A DNA stretch of 64,000 nt from Antitrichia curtipendula (GCA_951230915.1 OX579635.1:29450001-29514000), one strand, 5' to 3'; positions 34,155 to 46,264 are shown, numbered from the stretch's first letter. Notes: generated from the letters alone by a model not told the origin. Translations and numbers: made by a program.

Positions 34155-35350
34155 AAGTTTGTGAGAGTGGAAATAGGTTGTAAGAGAAAAATTACTTCTC
34201 CTCTTACATATGATTTGGAACAACAAATTTTAATATCGCCAATGATGCGCCACACTGACAAAAAGAACATTGTATTTTGTGTTGCGTACTACATAATATA
34301 CAATTGTACAATGTAATGGACTATGGTTTCTCCATTTGCCAAGACAATGTCAATGGGAAGTATATGAGGCTTGATGAGAAGGATACAAAAAATCATAAAG
34401 TTGATCTATTGCACTACCAATTAGGAAAAATGAGGTGGCTTGTAACATGTAATCATCCAGATCTTGTTGAGACCTTTGAAACATATATATCTCATTGGCC
34501 AAAGTGGAATGAAAAGGATCTTGATCCTCCTCATCTTTTTTTCTTGCAAGTACTTAATGATAATCTCAACCTCAAAGAGCCTAGCGTCTGGTATGCAAAG
34601 AAGAAAATCGGTGTAAAGATGATTGCAAAATGGTTGAAGATGATGGTAGCTACTCTTCTTGGAGCACGTGATGGTAACTATACAAACAAAAGTGCACGGG
34701 TGACTACTACATGCCGATTCAATGCAATGGAAGTTCCTTTAGACCTGAGGATGAGAATGATAGGCCACACTTTAAGGAAAGGTTACATGCGTTATGACAT
34801 AGATCAAGACAGAATAGTCATACGTGCACTCCAAAATGTTGTTTTTGTAGTACTAGGTACCAGTGAAGATGTGTTGTGGGAAGCAACTCTCAAATATGAA
34901 CAAGATCGCTATAAGAAGCTTCAAGGATTTCCTATAACCGATGGCTCATCAATCAATATACCTAATGTTTTGATTCGGCTTATGTTGATCATTTGGGAAT
35001 TGCTTCTACACCAAAAGGTTTTCTATAACCGATTCTATTGGAGTATTTGATTTGTTAGAATATCAAATTCTAAGGCTCTTGCAGCTATTTGTGCTACTAC
35101 TGAATTATTACACTTGAATGACACTCGGAATGACAAGGATTTTGGGGAGAACAAAGGGATGCTTAATGAAGTGACTAAACTCATGCATTCTTATGGAGCT
35201 TTCTGTCTAGGACCTACTTATAATGTGTCGAACACTAGCATGATTAGAAGTACTATTTTCCTAGGAAATTTGACAAATTGCATCATTCAATTGACTATGC
35301 TTGATGCAACTACTTTAGATTCAATTTTTTCTGCCACTACAAGGACTTGA

Positions 35351-37258
35351 AGTGATCCGGCTTCAAAGTAGTTAGATTTTAATTCATATTAAATCATTTG
35401 TACAAATCATTGAATCAATTTCTTACAAAGAATTTCATTCAATTTAAATTGAGTCATTCACTAAATTTTTTAATTGTGAGCTTTCTTTCTTTCTAGAATG
35501 TGTGCTTTATTGTTATACTACATTCCTCTCAATGCAGTCTATAGCATCATTTTTTACATCAAAAACCTAATTGAATGGAGATATGACATCTATCTCTTTG
35601 CATATAATTATACGATGTATATGTACAATACATAATCAGCAATAGTTATAGATTTTGCAATAGTAATGCAATTTTGTACACTAATTATGCTTGAAATGGA
35701 CATGAATAAGCACTTCCATCTTTTTACATTTGAAGTACATATCAAAGATTGAGCTCTCTGGATATTCCTTTTGATTTTGTGCATTGGCCCATGGGTAGAT
35801 TAAGTTGGGCAATTGGCATTCTCTATTGAATAGTCATTTGTTTGATCATTCCACTTTCCATTCAATCAATCTCCATCACCTTTTCATCCTTTCTCTAAAA
35901 ACATTTGTCACTCTTTTTCTCTTAGTTGTTCATTTCCATCTTCTAAGGCACACAACCTATTTTCGACACATGGACCCATTTATATAAGATAAGGTGACCT
36001 ATTTCATGAATGAGGGGAATATAAGGTAGGAAAACCCCACTGAAGTCCATGTATTCATTGATTCACTTAAAGTATTCCCAAAAGTACCTTGAAAATCTCT
36101 TAATTAAAAAAATTTCCACTCAACTTGGCCTCCAAAACATCCATTTATCATCCTAATATGCATCCAATTGACTAATAAACTGTCATTAATCCTTGAAAAT
36201 CAAAAACGGTTTACTATCAAAAATTTGACAAAAATTCTCCACATATTGTAATAAATATGCACTATGCAAATAGGTTTAGGAACCCTACATGACCTTAGGA
36301 TAGAGTCTCTAACTAAATAATACAAATATGATAGGAATATCAATAGTAGTGCCCTCCCCTCTAATGGTAGAATAAGATGACCTGAAATGGGCAATTGTCT
36401 CTACTATTGATTTGAAAAGATTCGATTTGCTCACATATGATTGACTCACACTTGATTAGGAACAAATTCCTAAAGTAGTTGTTTTAAGTGAAGTTATGAT
36501 ACAAGAATGGAATCTTGATGAAGAATCCAAATTTTTGTTGAATAAAATATTCATTCTTGAGGAAAATTAAAAAAAAAAAATTCTTCCTCATCCTTATTTC
36601 CACATACATTGAGCTCAATTTCTCAAAGAACTCCCCAAATTCTATAGGCTAAAATGCTTATTTAACTGTTTATGGTATTCCTACCTTGGTTGTCTTGAGG
36701 CCCATAAAATGTAGAAAATTTGGCCTATTGTAGCATTTCCTTTTCTAATGAGATACGAGGCTTGAATGTTGGAGGGGCAATTACAATCGTCTAGTAGAAC
36801 TGTCATGAATAGTGTAGAGAATTTCAAAAATGGATCACAGTTCTTTCAATGCACTTTTTGCTTTTTAATTGTGTTCTTAAATCCCTTTAAGTAAATTCTA
36901 CATTCATGTAAGGCTAAAATAAATGAAAGCATGATGTGGACCATTCTCTAAGAGCCAAAATTTTAGAAACTTCCTAAGTTTGAAGTGCTCCATTCAAAAG
37001 ATTTAAGATTGGTCCAGTCTATGAGCACCAATAGCTACCTATGCACCTATCACTTTGAAAATTCATAGTTAATTCATTCCAAGTTAGAAAATTATGATTT
37101 AAATTGTCAATGAATTGTTTCTCTTTTCTCTTTCTACCAAAAATATGTGAAAAATGTCATATTCTAGTGATTTTCCTACAGAGGTCTATTATCCCTTAGA
37201 TGGTTGGTTTAAGAGCCTCCTACCTTAAGAAACTCCACTGTGCAAAAGTGCTTCCACC
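35351..37258. other. Unassigned AT-rich region
   Basis: No gene was recognised. The downstream boundary of the crypton could not be placed; no terminal direct repeat was found by eye. Confidence 0.4.
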
Positions 37259-37980
37259 TAAGGTAAACCAGCCTATTACGGTCAGATGACCCATAGTGGA
37301 CATCTTATAAGGTAGGCACCCCCAAAATGGCACCTGACCTTAAAGTGCCATGTACAGGTTGTGTACATTTCCAAAATCAGTTACTTGTACCTATTTGGAT
37401 GGAGCGCTTTCAGAAACAAACTTTGGCCCTTAATAACTTTTGCATACGGTATCCAAATGCCACGTTCTCTGGTGCGTTGGAACCTCCTTTCACTTGCCAA
37501 CAAGAATATATGAAAATTTGACCAGTCTAATAGTAGTAACTAGGCTCAGTAGCAAAAAGTGGCGGTTTTGGGTGTACCCACCTTAACTCTATGATGGTTT
37601 TTCAGACCACAATCAATATCTAACTTGACATCTATGGAGTGATTAGTGACCTCATTAGAAACACCCAAATTTTCAGTGTAAATCATTGTAGGAAGTGATT
37701 TTTCATGGTATTCTACACTAGAAATTATTGTGACCACTTTAGGTGATTAAGATGAGCATATTGGATACACTTTTTGTTGGTTATGGGGCAGCTTGTGGAC
37801 CGTGTTGGGAAGATCACTTCAAAAATACAGAACTAATTCCTACTTTTTCTGAAAAATAAATTTCAATTGCTCTCACTATTTCTCACACTTATCTTTGAGT
37901 GAGAAAAAATTTGAAAATTTTCAACAATGACATGAGGGCAGACTTGAAATACTGACCACAATGGGCTGGTTTACCTTAAG
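37259..37980. mobile_element. Family G TIR element, copy 1 (about 722 bp)
   Basis: The left end TAAGGTAAACCAGCCTATTA and the right end (reverse complement TTAAGGTAAACCAGCCCATT) form an inverted repeat that continues to GGTCAG on both sides, about 26 bp in total. Frames at 37327-37521 and 37546-37737 lie inside and have no recognised domain. Related ends occur at 42548-43028 and 59742. Confidence 0.75.
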
Positions 37981-38064
37981 TTAATCCCATCCCATTCCAT
38001 CCTTGGTCGAAGTTACTCACTAAATCTTTTTTTATTGTGAGAGAATTTACAATTCTTCAGTTAA

Positions 38065-38997
38065 CCCCTAAACGTCCAAACTGCCTTTTTTGGCAACATA
38101 GCGATTTTGGGCAGCTCATTGTGTATGGAGTTTTTATTGTTTTTTGCTGAAATTTTCACGCAATATGGGGACGAGGTTTATCTTTAAGGCCCAACAATTT
38201 TCATAACTTTTGACTTCATTGTTCAAAAGTTATTGCATGATCTGTAATTTTCAATGCTTGACGGGCAGCCCCAAAAAATATCTAAAATATCTAAAAAAAA
38301 CTTTTTTCAAAAATAAAAAATTGAAATTGGCTCTTCAGATTTATATATGCTTGGAAAGCTTTTAATCATTCCATTTTGATTTATGAGTTGAAAGTTATGA
38401 GGTGCTCTAGTTTGCGGGTAGTTATGGATTCCCTACTCAAAAATAAACTTTGGAGTCTTTAATTTAACTCAATTTTTAATATTTTTTGAAAAAATAAGAA
38501 GCAAATAATGTAAATTGTTTATTACTATATTACCACCGTTGGGATTAGAAATTTTCAATTTTATAATTAAATTCTTAACAATTTAGTGTTTTGAATCATT
38601 ATCTACTTCTTTCTACTTGCTATACTTTTTCTATATGTTGTACAATTCCAAATGATCTAATTTTTTTAAGCATGTAGCCAACTTGCCTTGAAGAATGAAT
38701 CCAAAGAAGCACAATCATTTTGGAGATTTTTTCATACAAATGTGACCTTGTGAAGTGCAGCTGCCTGTATTTTTACAGGGCTAAAAAAATGAGTTTTGTC
38801 ACTTCAAACGTTAAAATCTTGCAATCTACACGGTGAAAAATTCTGAAATTTTTTCCGCATATTTCCAAACTAGTTTACTACAAGATTCTACGGTTACTTG
38901 GTCCAAAAATGTTTTTTTATCTAAAATTTGGCGCTTGTATCAGAAATGGCAGTTTTGGACTGTTTTGGGTGAAAACATAGTCTCCGACGTTTAGGGG
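38065..38997 (+). mobile_element. Family C element, full length (933 bp)
   Basis: It lies between TTAA at 38061-38064 and 38998-39001. The ends are CCCCTAAACGTCC and (reverse complement) CCCCTAAACGTCG, a 12-bp match that differs from the other C copies at the CGTC positions on both sides, so both ends have changed together. It directly abuts the B element that follows. Confidence 0.88.
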
Positions 38998-39001
38998 TTA
39001 A

Positions 39002-39973
39002 CCCCTCAGCGCCCAAGGCCTAACCATGTCAAAAAACAACTTTCCTTTTCAAGTGTTATAAGTCTAAATGTGAGTAAGGTATGAAAATCTCAACCGTACA
39101 ATATTGTAGTGTGCATGTTGTAGATGGTGTAAATCAAATTTGAGGTCATTTGACCGTATAGATAGAAAGATTATAATGTTTTAGTGTTGAAAAAAGATGC
39201 TGAAATTTCCTAAAAACACAATTCGAGGTGAAATTCGATTTCTAAACCTACTCAAATGAAAAAACTTTGAACTAAAAAGTGATTCAAAACCAAAAGAAAA
39301 ACACTTTGGTGGGAAAAAAAATCATTCAATTGACTCATTGCATTTGCAAAATTGTTTTGAAATGTCAAAAAACAGTGAAAAAAGTAGCAAAAAATCACAT
39401 CTATTGCTGAACCTACCTCTACTAAAATGCCTCTCAGTCAATCATGACTTCTTGGATTGGTATGAAAATTTTACTACAAGAACTAGACTAGTATGCGCAA
39501 CTTTTCCAATAAAAATTATTGAAATCGAACATTGTTTGAAGAAGTTATAAGCCGCCGAAGTTCATTGTAATGCAGAAATGTCTATATTTTGCTCTTCGAA
39601 TTGCTCCCAAGCATTCGAAACAACTTGGATTGACATGAAAATTTTCCCACATTAAGTAGACTTTATGGGGAACAAAACCCAAATTTTCTTATTGAAAAAT
39701 AACATTTGATGAAAAAGATACAAGCCCCCGAAGTTGCAGCCATCTCAATGCAGTGTGGTGAACTGAAATTGAATCTGCGAACTTCGAATGGCTTTTAAAA
39801 ATCCAATACATCTTAGATAGATCTGAAATTTTTACCACAAAAACTAGTCTAGTATGCGCAACTTTTCCAGTAAGTTTTATTAAATTTGGACACCGGACGC
39901 AAAAGTTACAGCACTTTGAAGTCGACTGCTAGATTGTGTGAGGCCAGTTTTGGGCCCCTTGGGCGGTGAGGGG
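39002..39973 (+). mobile_element. Family B TTAA element, copy 2 (972 bp)
   Basis: It shares the TTAA at 38998-39001 with the preceding C element and ends at TTAA 39974-39977. The ends are CCCCTCAGCGCCCAAGG and (reverse complement) CCCCTCACCGCCCAAGG. It is collinear with copy 1 over its whole length, with small compensating indels, and non-coding. Confidence 0.88.
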
Positions 39974-40208
39974 TTAAGATATTCATCATACCAACTGAAG
40001 CTGGCGAGCTGCACACTGCCTTGTGGCTGGTGTCCTTTCTCCCGGAAGATTTCTCCCGGTCAGAAGATAATACCCACCCTGACTATTTCAACTTTCAAAG
40101 TGGTTTTGTACTGCAGCTAAGTTGCTTTACTTACCTTACAGAGGAAATGGATGTACAGTACTGTAACTTAAGTTACATGCTACAAAACGAAGGATGCCTG
40201 CCCACCAT

Positions 40209-40609
40209 AAGGCAGTATGCTCTAAAAGTGACCATTCAAAGGCTGGTCCGCCTTTTTCATACGTTCGCGTGAACAGAAAATATTTTAAACTCGTTTTTCA
40301 CAGAAAGAAAAATAAATGCCAAACGCAACTCAGGTGATTTCAGATTTTTTGACACATTTTTAAATTAGTTATGAATTTTCATAGATATCCGTTGTCGATA
40401 TCTATTTGTGACTCTAGATCTCCCAAATTGAAACTTCCAAAGGAGTTCAAGGAAATTAAGACCAATGATTATTTCTTGCAACAAAGAATATTTTTTTCCT
40501 AATTCAATTAATAGCTAAAGAAGTCCATTCAAGGACCAAATCATATCCATTAGTAGCTTTTTATAGGAGCCATTTCAAGAGGACAATTGCTTTTAGAGCA
40601 TACTACCTT
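40209..40609. mobile_element. Family F TIR element, copy 2 (401 bp)
   Basis: The ends AAGGCAGTATGCTCTAAAAG and (reverse complement) AAGGTAGTATGCTCTAAAAG match at 19 of 20 positions. The interior is homologous to 11184-11595. Confidence 0.8.
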
Positions 40610-40993
40610 GCGCTAGCTTCTTCCTCAGATTGAACACTACAAGCAAGATGATTACTTACACTAAATAGTGCAATTAGGTTGCCCCTCATTAATTTCTTAG
40701 CATTCTACACTATATAAATGTATAGTTATTGTAGAAGGATGAAGTAATGTAGGAACCATTTGTGTTGCATAGGTTGATGCAATGGTTCTTGACTTGGATT
40801 TAGAAAATTGGGTGTGCCTCCATCTGGACAAGTAGTAAGTCATGTGTCAATTTCTTTGGTGAAGGCAACCTAATTGATAAAGCAAACCAATTTCACTATT
40901 TAGTGTATATATGAATTTGGGATACATAGAAAAAAATAAATTTCATGGACTAATTGCAGAGTAACTAAGGTACTAATTTATACTCTTTCAGCA
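40610..40993. other. Unassigned region
   Basis: No gene or repeat boundary was recognised. Confidence 0.4.
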
Positions 40994-41719
40994 ACCATCA
41001 TACTACTAAAATCATAACTCCCTCTGTAATATCACAAATGCTACCATTAATAGTAGGGGCTCATGCTTGCTATGCTACGCATTCATTGTATCACATATTA
41101 GTAAAATTTTGATATATTTGAATAAGGCTTTGAAATAATTAATACGATTTCAATAAGTCTTTGAAATAATTAATTTTAATAATTTATAAAAATATTTTCA
41201 ATCATGCATACATAAAAATAATATTTTCACACAATGTTATATTACAGAAATAGAGTAGTAGTTTGCAATCACCTCTGTAATATCACTTTTACAGCTTTTA
41301 TGATTTCAAAATTCTATTGCTACTACCAAATGATTTGAGAAATTTATTCAATTGAAGCGATTTTGGATTTCACAACAATTAAGTTGTTCATGAAGTTTTT
41401 GAAATTTACCAGTTTTTCTTTTCAATTCATCAAGTTTTTGGTTGCCATTGTTCGGAACAATTGGGTCAACTTTTGAATGCATTACAATAAATGTGTATCT
41501 CTTACAGTATTCACCATTGCATATATTTCATTCATCATTCAATAAGTTTCTATTGTACATTTCAATATATGCTTACTTATAAACAAAATTATACAAAGAT
41601 TTTAGTAATTTTTACTTGAAGATTTATTGAAATTTCTGTTCTACATTTTATCCAATATATAAAAATTCTAATAAAATTCTAATGATGAATGCGTAGCATA
41701 GCAAGCGCCAACCGCTAGT
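40994..41719 (-). mobile_element. Family E element, copy 2 (about 726 bp)
   Basis: Reverse complement of copy 1 (22794-23216) with about 300 bp extra. It has GCTTGCTATGCTACGCATTC near 41068 and its inverse GAATGCGTAGCATAGCAAGC at 41687-41706, then CGCCAACCGCTAGT at the end. The extra part, read on the minus strand, holds a short open peptide (PIVPNNGNQKLDELKRKTG). A TTAA and a D element follow at once. Confidence 0.75.
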
Positions 41720-41723
41720 TTAA

Positions 41724-42273
41724 CTTCTAAAATCCCAAGGCCATTTTCTATCAAAACTACCTCTTATGCTACATTTACCTGTAAGATAAATTTTAAAAAT
41801 ACTTTTTAAAATCTAACTATAGGATCTTTTCTACACTTGTGTTCAATCAAGAGATATAAAATTCATGACTTTTGACCGCATAGATTGAAAAATATTAGCA
41901 TTCAAAGTGGAAAAAAAAATTCTTAAAAAAATTTGCTCTAATTGCCTGCAAAACAAGAAGCTCCAAAAAATTTCATCATCAATACAAATGGAATGATCAA
42001 AGCTTTTCATTTAGAAAAATATATAATCTACAAGAAAAAAAAAATTAAAATATTTATTTGGATTTTTTTTGCTACCTAATCTCTTCCGTTTTGAGGGTTT
42101 TGTGGCATAACTTTTGTTCCCATGCATCAATTGAAATAAAAACTATATTTCCAGAAATCTAATAAATTTTTCTAACTTGTGAGAAAGTTTCAAACAAATA
42201 CAGTAAATATTGAGATCATAGGAGCTTGCCCAAAATCCATTTTGTCGTCCATAGGGAAATGGAACTTTAGGGA
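41724..42273 (-). mobile_element. Family D internal-deletion copy (550 bp)
   Basis: TTAA at 41720-41723 and 42274-42277. It starts CTTCTAAAATCCCAAGGCC and ends GGAACTTTAGGGA. The central part (from the AAGATATTAGCATTCAAAG segment to the AGATGC/AATTGCCTGC segment) is missing. Confidence 0.75.
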
Positions 42274-42547
42274 TTAAAAGCAATTGCCTTTTTAAGGAAG
42301 CTTAACTCCTTAAAATAATTTTCAGTAAATTATTTATGAAGAAAAATGGAATTGGCATCTAACCCAAGTCATTTCATATTTTTTGAACCTTTGTGGAATT
42401 AGTTACAAATTTTTGAAGTTGGAATGCAATAGTCTCTAAAGTGACCATTTCTTAAAATGTACCATGTTGTTACATTGAAGAAAGCAAAATTTACCCTTGT
42501 ATCATGATCATTTTAGAGCATGGATGTTTTTAGAATAGACACATAAA
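42274..42547. mobile_element. F-like fragment
   Basis: GGCATCTAACCCAAGTCATT, TTCATATTTTTTGAACC and TTAGTTACAAATTTTTGAAG resemble the F interior (CGCAACTCAGGTGATTT and following). No ends are preserved. Confidence 0.45.
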
Positions 42548-43028
42548 AGTAAACCAACCTATGATAGGAAGAATGGCTGATTTGCCTTGTTGACATTATT
42601 GAGAATTTTTATTTAAAAATCCATATAAAGACAAATGTGAAAAATGGAGAAAGAAATAGAGATTTTATTTTTTGACAAAATATGAATTTGTTATGAATTT
42701 TTGAAGTGTGTTGCCTAATTGGCCAAAAATAGTTTTTAGACTACTCCAAAACCACCCAAAAGTGTACCCATATTGGTCATTTTACCACCTAAAGCATTCG
42801 CAATATTTTCTAACATGGCCATGACATAAAGTTACAAAAAACTTACTTCTTGTAATGCATTTATACTAAAAAGGTATAAGTTCTTATTGTAGTCACTAGT
42901 AACTCCTACAACATCATCCAAGGTAGTGAATGTGGCCACTAACTCATTGTAAGTAGCTCAAATTTAATTTATTGCAAAAATTCAATAATGAATTAATGTA
43001 ACACTGGAATGGATTGGTTTACCTTAAG
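42548..43028. mobile_element. Family G TIR element, copy 2 (about 480 bp)
   Basis: The left end AGTAAACCAACCTATGATAG and the right end (reverse complement TTAAGGTAAACCAATCCATT) are imperfect G termini. The inner segment TACCCATATTGGTCATTTTA recurs in copy 1 and at 59850. Confidence 0.6.
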
Positions 43029-45391
43029 TTACCCTCCTCAAGTGCCCAAGCCTTTTCAAGTGTGTTTTTTCCTATAAAAAAAGAACATGGGCTTATAGTT
43101 ATCCCCTATAAAGCAAATTGTGTGTTTTTTCAACGTATAGAGCTTGCTTACTAGTGATCATACCAATTTTGAGTGTGAAATTGCATAGGAGTTGTGAAAT
43201 TATGTCAAAAAATTTAAGTATCTTATTTTTAATATGTTGCACCTTACCACAATGTTTTGCATGTAAGAAATTTTGCATATAAGAGTTTTTGGGATTGGAG
43301 GTGACATAAACAACTAGAAATTGTGTTAGCACACTAAAATGCACTTTCAAAAACCTTAAATAAGTTCAAATGAAGAGCTATCGAACTCATGACACAAACC
43401 ACCTTGCAATTGTTGAAATGCAATTTTTTTACAAGTATAAATCACAAATAACTCTAAATCAACACTTGCATGTTTAAATTTTCAATGATGAAAATCATGA
43501 AAACACTTACTATTTCTATTGGGACCATTTTCAAAGCAAATGGATAAGTACAATTTTTTAGATCTCAAATTAAGTGAAACTGACAAGCTTTGCTGAAAGT
43601 TAAAAACCAACTAAATTTTGCAAGCTTTATTCTTCTTCTAATGGTACATATATGACTTTGAGGACCTCTCAAAAATCAAATATTTACCTTTTTCCATAAA
43701 AAAAATAAAAGATTCCAATAGTTAACCTTCAATACTATACATAAGAAAATTTAAAATGGTTAAAGGAATTTAACTGCCCATACCCAAATAAGCCTAAAAT
43801 TTTGGATTGACCATATTATTATGGTTGGTTAGGCAATTAGGTGTTAATGGAGGAAGATCCATTGTTGTCCCTTTTGTTGGTGCTCTTATATAGATTCATC
43901 CACTTAATATTTTTTGCATCAAATTTGGGAAAGTTCCACATGTATATTGGTCAATCTATTATTTGAATACATAAATGAAATAGGTGGTCAGAGTTATTTG
44001 TCTTGTCATTTATAATGCAAATGTGGATGTCTTAGTCCTCTGCACCATTGCAATAGTGAAGTGTCCCTCAAGATTGTGAAAAAGGAGGGGATCTTTTTCC
44101 ATCTGTATGAACCTCACAACTCTGTTCATTTAAATTCAGGAAATGTAAAACATTCAAGTCTATACCAAATTTTTGTATGTATTTGGAAACATACTTATAG
44201 ACTCTCAAACTCAAATTCATTTCCAGAAGAAGTCTACAAGTTTTAAATGGTGTTTGTAAAACTGATTCAAAAATAAAACATGGGCATTGTTTTAAATTTT
44301 ACAAAGATTTTATTTTGGATGATCAAGCATATAGTAATTCTTTTAATTTGAGAACTGAAAAGGTGAAAAAACTCAAGAAAATAAGCACTTTGACATTTTA
44401 GGAGTTTGTAGGAAATACAAAAATGATTAATTTGGTTGTTTGTGACAACTTTACAGTGTGACAACTTTGTAAAGATGGATATGCACCAAATCAATGTAGT
44501 GTAAATTTCAACTACACTAGATCGTTGCTACCAAAGTTATGCTTGAAAAAACACTTTAGCATCCAAAATGTGAGGGGAAAAGAGTACAAGTCTTTCTTTA
44601 ACTCCTAACAGTGACCCAAGGGGGGTATACTTTCAAAATGAGTCAAAACCACCATGAACTTGAGCAATTTGTTTGTTAATTTTTCTTGAGGTTGGATAGA
44701 ATGTAACCATAAGATCTCGAAGTTCACATTGAGAATGAGCACCTCAAAGAAATTTAGATTACTTGACTTCATAGTTTTTTAGTAGATACTTAAGTTTGAT
44801 GTTTTATATAGGTCAGTGGAAAAACACGGCAATGCACTTTGAAGGAGCATATCTTTGTGAGAATATTTTGAAATGATGACCTTTTTATGCTCAATGAAAG
44901 ACAAGAGAGTTGAAAATGCTCATCTAAAATTTCACAACTTTCCAAGGATTTTTTCAATTCATAGTGGAGTTGGCAATGTACGGAGGTCACTAAAATGAGA
45001 TTAGACTTCGTAAGAAAAACAAAAATGGGACACTTTTCTTCTCCTTGAGCTCCTTGAATCTATCCTTTTCAAGGTGTATTTGACCTTTCTGAAATGGGCA
45101 ACAATTGCATTGGTTGGCTAACTTTCCAATCCATGCCCAAAACTAACACCCAAAAATGATCTATTAACTACAATACTCCAGTCAACTTTAAAGAATTCCA
45201 CAAGGCAAACTTTAACTCAAAATTTGATAAAACTATAGCCATTGGATTCATAACATAGTCTATATAGTTTTTATTTAGAAAAAATTTAAAATTTGAGAAT
45301 AGGAAGCTCAAAAAATAGAAGAAGCTCAAAAAGCTCAAAATGAACATTGACCAAAAAATGGTACCTTGGGCAAATGTGATTTGACAAATGC
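43029..45391. other. Unassigned AT-rich region
   Basis: At 43029-43060 the sequence TTACCCTCCTCAAGTGCCCA resembles a decayed B-family left end, with no partner found. No gene was recognised; frames of 60-80 codons (for example 43099-43350 minus) show no domain. Confidence 0.4.
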
Positions 45392-45395
45392 TTAA

Positions 45396-46260
45396 CCCCT
45401 AAAGTCCCAAGTCCATTTTTCTGTCAACAAACACTCAAAATTGCCATTTCTACTGCATTTGCCCAAGAAAATAGAAAAAATATATTTTTTAGAATCTAAC
45501 CATAGGATCTTGTACTTGACTTGTCTAAGATCATGTGGTAGAAATTCCATAAAGTTTGACCAAATAGATTGGAAGATATAAGCATTCAAAGTTGGAAAAA
45601 TAGTTTAAAAAAAATTTGGCCTGCAATTTCAGATGACTTTGACCGCCATTAATGGAAATTTTTGTACTACACACTTTGAATTTAAAATTTATTATGTTAA
45701 AGAATTGAGTTAAAAGTCTAGGAAAAAAATTCATAAAAACAACAACATGATTTTAATTCTTTAAAAAAATATTAAGTTGAAGTAAGTCTAAGATTGAAAG
45801 AAAAATTGAATTGATAATATCTCTAAGACGGAAATGAAACACAATAATTTCAACGGTGAGATTGTTCTAGCAAACATACTTAGCCTTGTCAAACATTTTT
45901 TTATAAATGTGAAAATTGCATTAAAAAATGAATTCTATGAGTGTTTTTTTTTAAGATGCTTAGATTGTTCATAACTTTCTCATTGCTAATCCAAATAGAA
46001 TGAATCAAAGCTTTATACATATAATTTTTATTTTTTTATTTTGACTTATTGTGATTTTTTATGCTACCTATCGACTTCCATTTTTGGCTAATTGTGCTAT
46101 AATTTTTGTTCCTGATTGAGATAAAAATTATATTTCCATGAAGCTTATGTATTTTTTTAGCTTCAAAAAATGTTTCAAAAAATCACAATGAATACTAAGA
46201 TTGTATGAGCCTACCCACGGTTGCATTTTGGCCCTTGTAGGGCTAATCAAACTTTAGGGG
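45396..46260 (-). mobile_element. Family D element (865 bp)
   Basis: TTAA at 45392-45395 and 46261-46264. The ends are CCCCTAAAGTCCCAAGTCC and (reverse complement) CCCCTAAAGTTTGATTAGCC, matching over the first 10 bases. D landmarks are present in order. Confidence 0.82.
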
Positions 46261-46264
46261 TTAA

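Larger units (their letters stand above)
32452..35350 (+). pseudogene. Crypton/DUF3504-like tyrosine recombinase, decayed
   Basis: Proteins of this kind are site-specific tyrosine recombinases of crypton transposons, also domesticated in animal proteins of the KIAA1958/ZMYM/QRICH1 type. The N-terminal SAM-like part lies in one frame at 33846-34064 (FEEWRKVTSG; then, after a TAG at 33951, FMLEVQRKNRKLYLSETL and LLRAIRRIIRRK). After a gap (a possible intron at 34065-34154) the same frame continues to about 34300 (GCKRKITSPLTYDLEQQI). The catalytic part follows in another frame at 34277-35050. Counting from 34277, it holds VWYAKKKIGVKMIAKWLKMM at residues 104-123, TNKSARVTTTCRFNAMEVP at 136-154, MIGH at 161-164 and GYMRYD at 169-174. 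A TGA at 35048 interrupts the frame, which then runs to 35350 (FLGNLTNCIIQLTM). The upstream open segment at 32452-32757 (YNHPKFEDMFSVV, LLEDVSDFDDVIAE) is probably its acidic N-terminus. Stops, frame changes and a D-family insertion at 32776-33703 show it is dead. The family assignment rests on my recall of motif order. Confidence 0.75.
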
